Shown in pieces: positions 1-10,879 of a stretch of DNA of 64,000 nucleotides (the stretch's first letter is position 1; each line of letters opens with the position of its first letter). The DNA comes from Prunus persica (Eukaryota > Streptophyta > Magnoliopsida > Rosales > Rosaceae): the NCBI RefSeq assembly GCF_000346465.2, contig NC_034013.1, positions 16,923,624 to 16,987,623 on the forward strand, read 5' to 3'. The notes below the pieces were generated by a model. It was not told the DNA's origin and did not search any database. It was given only the letters and a program-made list of their open reading frames with translations. A program made the position numbers and the translations under genes.

Positions 1-345
1 AAAGGACCCCCACAAATGACATAATGCAGGACGTGAGAGTTGCAGAAGAGATGGTGGCCATTGCAACTGCAGCATCATTCTTCTGCTCGTTCTGGTCAGC
101 AGATTTGGGTGGGCTTGCTGGTTCCAACACTTTGATGATCATCTTCTGGCCTCTCTCGCCCAGAAACCCCACTAATGAAATAGAACAAACCAGGCCGGTC
201 CAATGTGAACACAGTCACACCATTGCTGGAGAAGAAGATGGGATGAGCAGAATGGCAATTTTCGACTAGTCCTTGGTCACCACCAGCACCGAGTCTTTGG
301 TGTAGTTGAAATCTAAGTCCATGAAAATCAAAGCAAAACAATATT
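1..345 (-). pseudogene. Truncated early nodulin-like (phytocyanin) exon 2 copy
   Basis: On the minus strand this matches exon 2 and the first intron bases of the intact early nodulin-like gene at 22602-23336 almost base for base. It keeps the stretch around KCHSAHPIFF and the DRPGLFYFISGVSG motif. Just after that motif five bases present in the intact gene are missing near position 161, so the frame shifts and the HCERGQKM segment is lost. The match ends near 340, where helicase-like sequence begins on the other strand. There is no exon 1. I read it as a dead fragment created by duplication and breakage; the left window edge hides its 3' end. Confidence 0.85.
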
Positions 346-1015
346 ACCCAAGCTTTGACTGCTGTGGGAGAAAATGGTTGAAGGCAACTACTATCTGCGC
401 AAATCAGCAAAAGAGGCGTATACATCTTATTTATTATCATATAATTCACACTGCATGAAGGACATCTTTAATGTTCACCGCCTTGATCTGCAGGTACTCA
501 TCCTTGTTTGGTTTTCACGACAGCTTGTGACTATTTGTTTTTGTTCATTGTATCTCCTTGTCTGTGTTTTATAGCATAGAACACCAAACTGTATTTTAGA
601 TCACTTGGTACATTTACTTAGTATAAAAACACTCGATACATGTGTTTCACCTATCAATTGAAAGTAAAAGTTCTGGTCCAACCCTAAATAGCATCACCTC
701 TTGGTCATTTACATATTTCTTCCTCCCTTTCATTAAAAAAAAAAAAACATATTTCTTCCAACAATATGAACTAGTGCTGAAATTAGAATTTCTCTAAAAA
801 TCCTTGGATTTATTATGCTACAATATGTTTTGTGGCATCCGATTTAGTTGGAATTGGACAGGCGGTTGCAGCTACTTTTTGCTTTTCTAATCCATCCAAG
901 GTGAATTTGAACTTAGACAGCAGTGCATCAAAGTTCAGGAAGAAGATGTGTAAAGTAGAGGGAAGTCGAAATGTATTCAACAAAAAGGTGGAGGTGACAA
1001 TCGACAATTTGTAAG
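346..1015 (+). pseudogene. 3' fragment of a HAS1/DDX18-type DEAD-box RNA helicase
   Basis: Two exon-like pieces read forward. The first (about 374-493) encodes NYYLRKSAKEAY, then MKDIFNVHRLDLQ, followed by a GT donor. The second (862-1014) encodes AVAATFCFSNPSKVNLNLD and a basic tail, then a stop. Together they match the C-terminal region after the helicase core of plant Has1-like RNA helicases, which act in ribosome biogenesis. The intron sits at a plausible conserved place. All helicase motifs (DEAD, SAT, RGxD) are missing, and the sequence just upstream is a phytocyanin fragment on the other strand. This is therefore a relic rather than a gene. Family recognition is from memory. Confidence 0.75.
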
Positions 1016-1559
1016 GCATTAGAGGAGCCTTCGTGTGTGCAGTAAATTATGCTTTTTTTCTGTTTTTCTTGCAACAATATCTTATGTATTCATTTACTGC
1101 TGAAGTTTTGTAGCTCAAATTGAGACTGTAAAACGCAATTTTGATTGATTGTGTAAATGCAAGTCATCTGCCCTAGTTACCTATTTTGTAAATCAAAATT
1201 GATCTTTTTGATCATGAGTTCGTTACCGGTATTGTTCATTCAGGAATTGAGGATTAGTGTACCATTTTATATTTGATACAGTTGCATACATTGGTAACCT
1301 TGTCAAATTGACAGAGATAAAGAACAACAGGGGAAAAGAGCCCATTTGAATTCAAAAAATCAGGCCTTTCTTCATTCGGTAAATTCTGCTTTTTTTCTGT
1401 TTTCCTTACAAAATATCTTATGTATTCATTTACTCAAACTCATGGCATTTGCTAATGGATCTGAAATTGCTAGTTAAAAAATGGCCATCTCTTTCCTTGG
1501 TGCTGGTGGTATATAAACTGCAAGTATACAATTAATCCAGGGTCTAAAGGCTCAAATCT

Positions 1560-1875
1560 TAAAGTCAAGGCATTTGCTAATGGATCTGAGAAATAGAGAA
1601 TTTGGTTACCTGGGATGTAGACATGTACCGCGTAGTTCCCTTCCACGTGAGGAAAGTTCCCAACTCTGCTGGGCTGAGCTTTTGGTGAGAAGTCCAGAAA
1701 TCCTTGACAGTCAAAACATCAAACACTTAGTCGACAGCAGGATCGAAAGTTCAAACCCATTCCAAACCAAGGCAAAAAGAGAGAAAATTGATTGGAATTA
1801 GGAGTTACCAAAGGAATTGGGGCTGTTGAGCAGTAACAGAGGAGAGCTTGATTCTTCGGAGCTGTTGAGCTCTGG
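1560..1875. other. Exon-like conserved stretch, unrecognised
   Basis: This segment is shared with 20090-20415 and is well conserved between the two block copies. The forward strand has an open frame of about 75 codons (LREFGYLGCRHVPRSS region). The reverse strand could read a short exon ending in a GT donor (TSTSQ then GTAACC). I could not assign either frame to a family. It may be another captured exon or simply non-coding. Confidence 0.25.
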
Positions 1876-1949
1876 TGGTGGCGGTGGAATTATATAAAAA
1901 TATATATGTATTTAAAGAGCTATACTTATTAAATATATTTTTTATTTAA

Positions 1950-2235
1950 ACAGTATCGCCGCACGGATATACTCCTTAAATATAGATTTTAATTTAAATA
2001 GTATAGCCGCGCGGCTATACTCTCTCAATGTATTTTTACCTAAATAGTATAGCCGCACGGCTATACTTCTTAAATTTATTTTTTTATTCCAAGAGTTCTA
2101 CCGTACGGCTATACTCTTTAGATATATTTTTTTATTTAAATAGTATAGCCGAGCGGCTTAAATGTTTTTATTTAAATAGACTTGTTTAGATATATTTTTT
2201 ATTTTAATAGTATAGCCGAACGGCTATACTCTTTA
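1950..2235. repeat. Palindrome array (TATAGCCGNNCGGCTATA), copy A
   Basis: Six units, spaced roughly 45-70 bp apart, each carry a near-perfect inverted repeat: TATAGCCG, two variable bases, then CGGCTATA. The spacers are AT-rich and themselves similar (TTAAATATATTTTTTTATT-like). The central dinucleotide varies (CA, CG, TA, AG, AA) while the arms stay mostly intact. The same array type appears at 20515-20825, 6065-6260, 8545-8750 and 9655-9675. Confidence 0.9.
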
Positions 2236-2243
2236 AAACCCAT

Positions 2244-2445
2244 CCCTTACACCATTGTTGGAGAAGAAGATGGAATGAGCAGAATGGCATTTTTCCTACT
2301 CGTCCTTGGTCTCCGCCATTTTTCCTACTCGTCCTTGGTCTCCGCCATCACCGAGTCTTTGGTGTATTTGAAATCTAAGTCCGTGTAAAACAAAGCAAAA
2401 TAACATTACCCAAGTTAAGTGGCAAGCTTAATTAGAAAAAAAAAG
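2244..2445 (-). pseudogene. Early nodulin-like exon 2/intron fragment, block A
   Basis: On the minus strand this matches the 5' end of exon 2 and the adjoining intron of the intact gene at 22602-23336 (the TKDSV...VVTKDEYEKC region). It contains an internal duplication of about 36 bp around 2285-2350, which is absent from copy B. There is no exon 1, and the downstream exon is lost where the palindrome array begins. It is a non-functional fragment. Confidence 0.8.
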
Positions 2446-2639
2446 CTCTTTTGATACAAAGGAAAGGATATTGCAGGAGGTTTTTGAGAGAGAGAGAGAG
2501 AGCGAGAGAGAGAAGGAGACGACAGTTGGTTTTCTTTAAAGTCAGGAAAAGAAAATCTATATAAAGAAATAGGGCCCGCCTAGGCGGCCGCCTAGCGCCT
2601 AGCCGCCGCCTAGGCCGATTTTTCGAAAAAGACTATCTA

Positions 2640-3435
2640 TTAGGTCAGGGCAAGGCATAGAAGTGTTGAAGAATGAGTTTCTGTTGATCTCCAAAGTCCA
2701 ACGCGAGAATCTTATAAAGCTCATGGGTTGCTGCATTAAAGATGTTGAGAAGTTGATGCGAAACAACAGCTTGGATATGATATTATTGGGTTAGTTTCAC
2801 TGACCCTTTATGTTTGGCTGCAATTTCTCATTGTTACCTATCTTTCTCCAATATCCTTGATAATGTCTGAGCTCTTCCTATCCTAGTATGCCCAACTCGG
2901 GGGAACTATTGATTTCATTTCTGATGGCAATGGGAAGAGCAGTGCTTGACTGGCTAAACGGTTCAATATTATTCAAGGTGTTGCTAGAGGACTTGTTTAT
3001 CTCCACCATGATTCTTGTTTTGAAGGTGTTGGATGAGAAGATGAGGCCAAAAATTTCAAATTTTGGTTGGCACGTATCTTTCAAGGGACACAGAGCAAAC
3101 ACTCAGAGTCAGAAGGTTGTGGGAACTCTGTAAGAATCATTTCTATTCTAGTATCAGAATTGTTACTATTTCCCGACTAAACTTGTGTAATATGCTTTTT
3201 AGCCTGTTATATCAGGAATAATAAAAAGTTAGTGGATAATGAATTTCCTGTGCAGTGTGTGGCTATATGTCTCTGGAGGGGCGGGATATTTTCTGAAAAT
3301 TCTCATGTATATAACTTTGGGGTCTTGCTATTGAAGATTATTGGTGGCAGGAAAAATACCAGCTTATATTACCATGACAAACAGCTCCTATATTTACTTT
3401 CCAAAGCTCATCTATCCTCTACCACAGTATGACAA
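2640..3435 (+). pseudogene. Receptor-like kinase fragment, block A
   Basis: Forward-strand pieces match the kinase domain of S-locus/cysteine-rich receptor kinases: NEFLLISK followed by LMGCC (alphaC to beta5 region), then DEKM..PKISNFG, then FSENSHVYNFGVLLLKIIGG. The frame is broken between pieces, the expected HRDLK catalytic loop is missing, and the DFG motif is damaged (NFG). Upstream extracellular exons are absent. Copy B at 21166-21960 is better preserved. Both are pseudogene relics. Confidence 0.8.
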
Positions 3436-4029
3436 TATTTGTTCTGCAAATGAAGCTACCATAACACTGCTTAAAGGACGATAAGCGATACACCGATCTA
3501 CAAGTGAAAACCCTTTTCCATTGGACCGCTGGCATAGAAGTTTTCCCTTTGGTATAGAAAACAACCTTTTTTAAAATAAAAAAAAAATTGGGATAGTGAA
3601 GGTTTTCCTTTCATTGGAAACTTTGTTAAAATGCGCCAAAAACACATTATAAGACTGGTGTTAGTATAACATCCTGTTAATGTCCTGATCCAATGCCATG
3701 CTATTATATATTAGAAACATATGTTTTGTATATGTTCAAATATCTTATGCTATTCTTTAAAGGCAAAGATAAAAAAAATTTGGGTTCAACTGCACTTGCC
3801 TTGTTATTTTTGGACAAATTGTGATTGTCCAGCACATAATATGTGACAGCAATAACAAAACTTTATCTTTCAAATATGGTTCTAATTGAAGGTCCATTTA
3901 ATTGGATTTGGAAAACCAGTTCATATTGACATCTATCAAAATTGTAAATAAAGATTCAATGGGTAGAGCCACAAACAGTTTTCTGCTTTAAAACCTAGAT
4001 GAGAGAAGGCATGTAATTCATTTTTCAGC

Positions 4030-4860
4030 TTTATTTCATCTCTACATAATTTCAAGAGCAGCCAGATGCTCAGCAGTTTGTGGTTTGGGGACAACTTTCA
4101 TTAGCAGCTATGAGAAGTAATGCTCCATCCATAATGGCAGCACCATTAGTAGCCATAAGAATATCGTGACCCTATAAAAATATAACAGAGTATGAAATAA
4201 GCTTGAAAATTGGTTAATTAATTTCACTTTTCAACACGACCAAATGTACCACACACAAGTCGTGAAAAACTTAAAAACTACCGGACAATCTACGAAAGAT
4301 ATGTGTCTCAACAGTTTCATCTTGCAGTTCTCAAATCCAGGAACATCACAGAGAGGATTGTCTTCCATTCCACTTCCATATGCCCTAATTAGAAAATGAA
4401 TACAACATGTTAACAAATTAAAATGGCAAAACGGTAACCCAAGACATACAATTACTGTACATTAAATGTGTACACAGTTGTAGCTCATAGGTCGAGGGCA
4501 TCGATCCTCTTCACACTTGTATATTTTTGCATTTGCATATCCAAGTTTCATAGTAATGTTGTGCTCCAGCTCATTTTTAAAACGAACATCAGGAATCAGG
4601 ATCATTGTTTTTAATTTATACAAGACACTGTATACTTAATATCAAGAAAATCCCGGCATGCTACGACACTCGTAACCCTAAATAGTCACGAGCGGGAACA
4701 CATGCTATGCTTGCCAGATTTTCTAATGTCCACGAATAAAAAAAGAAGAAGGAAAAACTGCAAGTGGCATCAAATGCGAGCGGGAAAACATGATATTGCT
4801 TTTACAATTGTTGACTTTCCATGAGCCACATGACCTATAGTACCTGAGAGAGAGGTAAAT
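4030..4860 (-). pseudogene. eIF2-gamma pseudogene, 5'/middle exons
   Basis: Minus-strand exon pieces run collinearly with eukaryotic initiation factor 2 subunit gamma. They are the G1 P-loop exon GHVAHGKSTIVKAIS (about 4797-4850), [10 protein letters not shown] with [19 protein letters not shown] (about 4445-4600), AYGSGMEDNPLCDVPGFEN to SFVDCP (about 4273-4390), and the GHDIL...MDGALLL exon (about 4040-4170), which is degraded. The N-terminal and C-terminal exons are missing. eIF2-gamma is the GTP-binding subunit that delivers initiator tRNA. This copy cannot encode it. The second fragment at 10880-12640 overlaps only in the GHDIL exon. Confidence 0.8.
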
Positions 4861-5788
4861 AATTGCAAAATTAGACGTGCACAAACTAACTGACAAGAAA
4901 TTTTACCGCAAAATATATAAGACCGACTCAAAATCTTGACAGACTGCACCAATTTATCAGAGAAATGAAACTGCAAATCTCTCAATTCGATTAATCTATA
5001 TATATAAAGCAAAAGGCAGAGAATGGTGAAACATTCAAAATACCAGAAAATATCCTTGGTTAATGCAAACATTAAGAACTAAACTTATTAATTAAATGAG
5101 GATAATATTGTAAATTCACACTTTTTATAAAAAATTAAAATTAAATAAAAAATAATAGATCCTATTTTTATGAAACACTTTTTAATTCTAAAAAAATTTT
5201 AAAATTTTTTTTAAAAAATGCCTCTCGCAAGCGCGGAAGAGCGTGCAGAGAGGCTAGTAATATGAATGTAAACTCAAAATCCTAATAAATGTAGAAAACT
5301 TGGCTAACAAGAAAATAGTAAAAACCTAGTTCAAATCATATTAGGAAAGTAATCGTAATACACTAGTACAAATCTTCCCAACATTCCTTTTTTTCTTTCG
5401 GGAAAATTCTACAAAGAAAATAAAAAATAAAAAAATTCACTGACTTTAAAGAAAATCTAGGTTTTCTTCTTCTTCATTTTTGCCCCAAAGAGATACAAGT
5501 TTCCCAGCTACTATATTAAAAGTGACAGCATAATATGAAATTCCTAGGGTTTAACTTTGACCATAATATGTTATCTTTTGAGGTGCCCTTTGTGAAAATC
5601 TCACATCGAAAAATCCACACTCTTATAAAAATGTTTATAAACAAAGCACTATGATGGTTTCATAAGTGTAGTTAACATTGGAGAGTTGGGCTAATGGGTT
5701 CAGCTTTGGATTTGGCTTTCATTTGATAATGATTATTTTAATGAAAGACTTGGGCCTTGGGCTCTTGGGCTTTGGGAAGATTTAATTA
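4861..5788. other. AT-rich spacer with a short hairpin
   Basis: No gene was seen. An inverted repeat around 5219-5255 pairs GCCTCTCGCAAGCGC with its near-complement GCGTGCAGAGAGGC within a strongly AT-rich stretch. It resembles the CCTCTC...GAGAGG hairpins of the modules that follow. Confidence 0.5.
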
Positions 5789-6531
5789 AGACACCCAAAT
5801 GAAAATAAGTAATTTATTTTTTCATTTTTTTTCATTAAAGAAATAATAATTAATACATAATTACTAATTAAAGTAATTCAAAAAAGCTAAGATATTACTT
5901 AATTATAAAAAGTTGGCCGAAAAACAAAAGCAAAGAAACTAATTTTATATTTAAAAAAATTTTAAAAAAACCTCTGCCGACAAAATGTCGTCGGGAGAGG
6001 TCTAATCCGGCAAATATTTGTCGACATAAACCTGTACTGATGAAACTTTGTCGAGAGAGGTATTTTCTTAGTTAAAGGGTATAGCCGGGCGGCTATACAT
6101 TAAAATATTCTTTTTTGGGGTATAGCCATATTGTTAAGATATTCTATTTTAGAGTATAGCCAAGGCTATACTTTTAAAATATTCTAAATATTATATTTTG
6201 GAGTATAGCCGTGAGGTGATACTGTTAAAATATTATATTTATTTAAAGGTATAGAATAGTAAATAGAATATTTTAAAGGTATTATACTCTTTGAATATAT
6301 TATGTTTTAATTACTTTTATTTATTTAATGAAGAATTGGTATTTAAATATTTTAATTAATTTCATAAAAATTACTCAATAAATACTAATTAATTATATTT
6401 AATTATCATAAATAATTATGATTTAGGTTTCGCTCTCAATCTTGGGTTAGTATGACGTAACCGAACCTAACCTAGGCATGTCTTAGCGAATTTTATATGG
6501 ATAGACCTAGCCCGACGAACTTTAATGGTAT
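5789..6531. repeat. Head-to-tail module, unit 1 (about 743 bp)
   Basis: The unit starts at AGACACCCAAATGAAAATAA and ends where the same start recurs at 6532. It contains a conserved GTTGGCC(A/G)AAAAAC stretch, a hairpin-forming segment (ACCTCTGCCGAC ... GTCGGGAGAGGT, 5972-6003), a palindrome array (6065-6260), then a region with GATTTAGGTTTCGCTCTCAA. No open reading frame of note was found. Whether it is a satellite, or part of a larger non-coding retroelement, cannot be decided from this copy number. Confidence 0.75.
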
Positions 6532-9241
6532 AGACACCCAAATGAAAATAAGTAATTTTTTTTCGTTTTTGCACAGCAGAATTAATTTAGTAACATATTT
6601 AAATATTCCCAAAAGAAATAATAATTAATACAGAATTACTAATTAAACTAATTCAAAAAGACTAAGATATTACTTAATCACATATATAAATTAAAGAAGT
6701 TGGCCAAAAAACACAAGTAAAGAAACTAATTTATTATTTTAAAATTTTTAAAATTAAAAATTAAAAAAACCTCTCCCTACGAAGTTTCATCGACAGCGAT
6801 AACTTTCATCTGGAGAGGTCGGACAAATATTTCCTGGCATTGAGCTATGCTGACAAAACTTTGTCGGGAGAGGTGTTTTCTTAGTTTGCTATTTACAGGT
6901 GTAGGGGGCTTTTTCTTCCGGTAGCTGTAAATGGACTGGGCTGCCGTAAAGGGCAGATTGCTGAAATTGTCCCCTTTGTCTGAATTCGAAAATCAAGCCC
7001 CAAAAATGCTTCAAAAGGGCAGTAGAGCCTTAAGAAGCATCTTGGCTATCTTCACAAACTAGAACAACAACAACTTACAGATAATTTCTTGATGCTTACA
7101 TGTACATTTTCTAGCTTGGCATGAGAGGCTTGTGGCATGAAAGCAAAATCAGCATGAGTTTAGCACCAAAGAGGAAAATATGGCTTCTTAGGGAGAAATA
7201 TGGGGTGTTTCAGATGAGGAAGAAGAGGTTTGCAAGCTGATTTGGCTAAAAAGAGAGAAAGAAATAACAATGTTCTTCCGGCATCTTGTCAGATATGCAA
7301 GTAGTCTGCCAGAAGAAGAAAATGGAGAAGGATAGTGAATAGTGCACGAAATTGCTGGGTTTCTGCATGTAAAAGAGGAAGCTTGCTCTCTGGTTGTGGG
7401 TTCTTTTCGTTGGGTAGAAGAGGCCTCATTTTATAGCCGTTGGAAACCATCACTTCCCAAGAAACCCTAATGGCTTCTACCCATTTTGGCCAAGCTTTTC
7501 CCTTCCTTTCTCATCTCCTCCCGTGAATTTTCCTATCTTGGTGAATTTCCTCTGCCTAGCAGAGATTTTTTGGAGCTCAAGGCCGCCTTTCCCGCAGCTG
7601 TTTCAGTAGGAGACTTCCATTCCCAGCCATCTCCTTCCTTTCTTTCTTTCCTTTTTCCATGGCCAGGTCTGATGGGGGAAGGAATTGGGGTATGTATGCT
7701 GGTTCGAAGGGTGCATCTCTTCCTGGTAGCTTGCATGTTAATATCCCTTGGTTCTTCGGGTGTTTTGTACTTGGAACTTGCTCCACCCATGTGCTGGAAC
7801 CTTCCAGCAGCTTTATGTACGTGGACATATTTACTTCTCTCGTGGCTTCTATTTTCCAGCAAGGTGCTGATGGTTTTGCAAATCTTTATTTTATTTATAT
7901 GGGCCTTCTAGAACAATGGGTTGGCCTATCAAATAAATGGGCCAACCTCACCAAGTTTTGGCTTATTTTGTTGAGGTGTTGGGCTAATCTTGGTTAAGCT
8001 AATGAGCTATTTTGACTAAGGTAATGGACTATTTTGGTTGAGCTTTTTGGTTGAGATATTTTTTCTCTTGTGCTCACCCACATGTTTGGGCCTAAGAAAT
8101 AGGCATGACTCCCGAGGCTCTTAAGCGACCCAAGACTTCCATTTCTCTACCCATCAATGGGCCTCATGTCGATTTATTACCATACATACCACAACCCACT
8201 CAAGCAAGCCCTGGACATTTGAGTGGCTTGGGCCCACTTAGGCTTGCAGCGTGGTTGGGTGCAAAATAACGATTTTGTGCATGGCATGGCATGTCGCTTG
8301 GCATGCTTTTAATTATTATGTTTGACGGGATAATTAGCATGGATTTGTAGAGCTAATGCATTTTATAATTTTAATCTCGATTCCTAGCATGACGGATTAT
8401 TTATTTGGCATGGCACGTGGAGTGTGACTCGTGCATGGCTGACTTTTGTGTGCTCCAAGTCGGGTTTTTTCTCAATAAGGTATTGCGCTGGGCCGGACCG
8501 AAAATTTCTTTGGGCCAAGCCTTGAATTTTTTGGGCCTCAACAACAAGGTATCGCCGTGCGGCTATACTGTTAAGTATTTTTTATAGTGTATACGCACGG
8601 CTATACTTCTAAAATATTATATTTTTTAGTATAGCTATACTGTTAAAATATTATATTTAAGGAGTATAGCTGCTCAGCTGTACTATTTAAAGGTGTAGAA
8701 TAGTAAATAGAAGAATATTTTAAAGGTATAGCCGTGCCGCTATACTCTTGGAATATATTATGTTTTAATTACTTTTATTTATTAAGTGAATAATTAGTAT
8801 TTAAATATTTTAATTAATTTCATAAAAATAACTTAACAAATACGATTTAATTATATTTAATTATCTTCAATAATTTTTTAATTTAAAATTATTTTATAAA
8901 TAGTTTTAATTATTTAAAAATTCTATAAAATTATTTTAGTATTCTAAAAATGAAATTTTTGTCTCTAAACCCTAAATCCAAGTCTCGAACCAAAAATCAT
9001 AGGTTTCAAACTTATCCGAACTTGTTCCAAAACCATTCGCAAGCCTTGAACCCTAACTGTAAACTTATTGTAGGGCACATAGGACTCAATTAGGCTTGGA
9101 TAATCACGTAACTCGACCTAGGGCTTTACGATTTAGGTTTTGCTCTCAATCTTGGGTTAGTATGATGTAACTGAACCTAACCTCGATATGTCTTGGCAAA
9201 TTTTATATGGATAGACCTAGCTCGATGAACTTTAACGGAAT
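6532..9241. repeat. Head-to-tail module, unit 2, interrupted
   Basis: Order is the same as in unit 1: AGACACCC start, GTTGGCCAAAAAAC, CCTCTCCC hairpin (6772-6870), palindromes (8545-8750), then the AATCTTGGGTTAGTATGATG region near 9150. An unrelated insertion of about 1.66 kb (6885-8545) lies between the hairpin and the palindromes. About 230 extra bases (8830-9120) occur relative to unit 1. Confidence 0.7.
6885..8545. mobile_element. Unclassified insertion within module unit 2
   Basis: Units 1 and 3 run directly from TTTTCTTAGTT into the palindrome core, while unit 2 has about 1.66 kb of different sequence in between. The insertion is less AT-rich than its surroundings and has no convincing protein-coding frame. 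The longest open frame (7486-7911) has no recognisable motif. No clear terminal repeat or target-site duplication was seen. It could be a solo LTR or another non-autonomous element. Confidence 0.45.
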
Positions 9242-9690
9242 AGACACCCAAACGAAAATAAGTAATTTATTTTTTTGTTTTTGCATAGCATAATTAAATC
9301 AGTAATGTATTTAAATATTCACTAAAGAAATAATAATTAATCCATAATTACTAATTAAACTAATTCAAAAAGGCTAAGATATTACTTAATCACATAAATT
9401 AAATTAAAGAAGTTGGCCAAAAAATAAAAGTAAAGAAACTAATTTTATATTTTTAAAAATAAAAATAAAAATAAAAACCTCTCCCGACGAAATTTCATCG
9501 GCACATATCTATCCCGGTGAAATTTACCGTATTAGACCTCTTCAGAAGAACTTTTGTCGGCAGAGGTAATGTTCGTCAAGAGAGGTCCGACAAATATTTG
9601 CCGCCATGTACATGTGCCGATGAAACTTCTTCCAGAGAGATGTTTTCTTAGTTTGCTCCGGGCGGCTATACTTTAAAATATTCTTTTTCA
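9242..9690. repeat. Head-to-tail module, unit 3, truncated
   Basis: Begins with AGACACCCAAACGAAAATAA and runs through the hairpin region (9476-9645, with an extra CCTCTT...AGAGG segment). It ends after a single half palindrome (CCGGGCGGCTATAC) near 9670. Confidence 0.7.
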
Positions 9691-10067
9691 TTCAGGAAAA
9701 TTCTACAAAGAATAATAAGAAGCCTGTTATTGGGGGTTAACAAGTTTATTAAAAAAATAAGAAAAGGAAGTAGAAAAACATCAACATCGTATAAACCTGT
9801 GTTATGTGGCCCGTTTTGATTTAAAGCTTTTGTTATGTGGCCCCTTTTTTATTTTAGTTGTCGTATTACAAGATAACATTTTCTGTTTGGTCGAAACTAG
9901 AATTACAAATTTTTCTTTTAAGTGTTCCAAAAATCGGCCTAGGCGAGCCTGGGCGCCTATTCTGGGCCTTTTTTTTAAAATAAAAAATAAAAATTTCACT
10001 GACTTTATAGATAACCTAGGTTTTCTTAAAACCTCACTGCCTCTCTCTCCTCTGTCTCAGCGGTCGC

Positions 10068-10119
<52 letters not shown>

Positions 10120-10879
10120 GACGGATCACCAACACTAGCCACTAGGTCTCCACCCGCAACAACAGTTCCAATCGCTTTGCTCCATGCGTAGGGGCTTTGA
10201 ACAGATAAAAGAAAAAACGAACAGAAAAATCAAGTTAAAATCTGTACCTATATGGAAATAAAATCAATAGTTAATCTGACCATTCAAAAAATGAAGTATA
10301 AGTCTTGTGGGGAGTGACATTATCTTGGACACTCCTTGGAGGCAATTTTAGAGAGAATCAGTCGATGCAAAAATGACACGAAAATGGAACTGCTAACACA
10401 CGTGATTGCAGCGGGTTTCTCAAATGGTAATGCCAAATCATGCATATAGAAATGCATAAAATGGTAGAGACACCTCCATGAAGTTAACAAGATGGAATCA
10501 ATCTAGGTTTTGAGGTGAGTACAATTGCTGCATAAGACACCTCCTAAAGATGCTGGCGATCACTAATTTCTAATAAGGTCCAAATCGAGTCAAACTTCAT
10601 CGAATTAAGAACACAATATTTTCTGGAAGGGATAACATAACCATCTTTCATTCCCTCATCTGTTGGAATGAGTCGGGTCCAAAACTCGAAGAATAAGAAT
10701 GCAGATGAAAGCATGATTTTATCAAAAGTCAAAGAAACAAAACAGAAAACATAATTCTCCCAACAATGTTTTCTCCTCCATCTGACAAAAATGGTTCCCA
10801 ATAATTGCCTGCATTCCCACATCTTCCCTACTCTTTAGCTGTCTTAGTGGTTTTCTTGCTTTCTGTCTTACCAATTTGT
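9691..10879. other. Spacer and probable eIF2-gamma 3' flank; CT repeat
   Basis: No gene was seen. It holds a (CT)n microsatellite at 10069-10118 and a GC-rich GGCCTAGGCG-type motif near 9935, which resembles the CCGCCTAGG stretches at 2577-2620 and 21120-21145. From about 10150 to 10880 the sequence probably derives from the 3' UTR and downstream region of the eIF2-gamma copy. Confidence 0.4.

Larger units (their letters stand above)
688..3991. repeat. Duplicated block, copy A
   Basis: This block matches 14786-14970 plus 19758-22316 in the same orientation and order. Its contents are part of the helicase fragment, an exon-like stretch, a palindrome array, an early nodulin-like fragment, a GA run and a receptor-kinase fragment. 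Compared with copy B it retains about 308 bases (851-1159) that B has lost, and about 150-200 bases near 3750-3905. It lacks the 4.8-kb insertion found in B. Boundaries were placed by eye and may be off by tens of bases. Confidence 0.85.

Noticed and set aside
1560..1875. LREFGYLGCRHVPRSS frame as a real gene
   Set aside because: Conserved between the two block copies only because the block is duplicated; no family match or complete gene structure.
7486..7997. Open frames of 100-140 codons on both strands
   Set aside because: No family motif, overlapping frames on both strands, and they lie in an insertion inside a repeat module.
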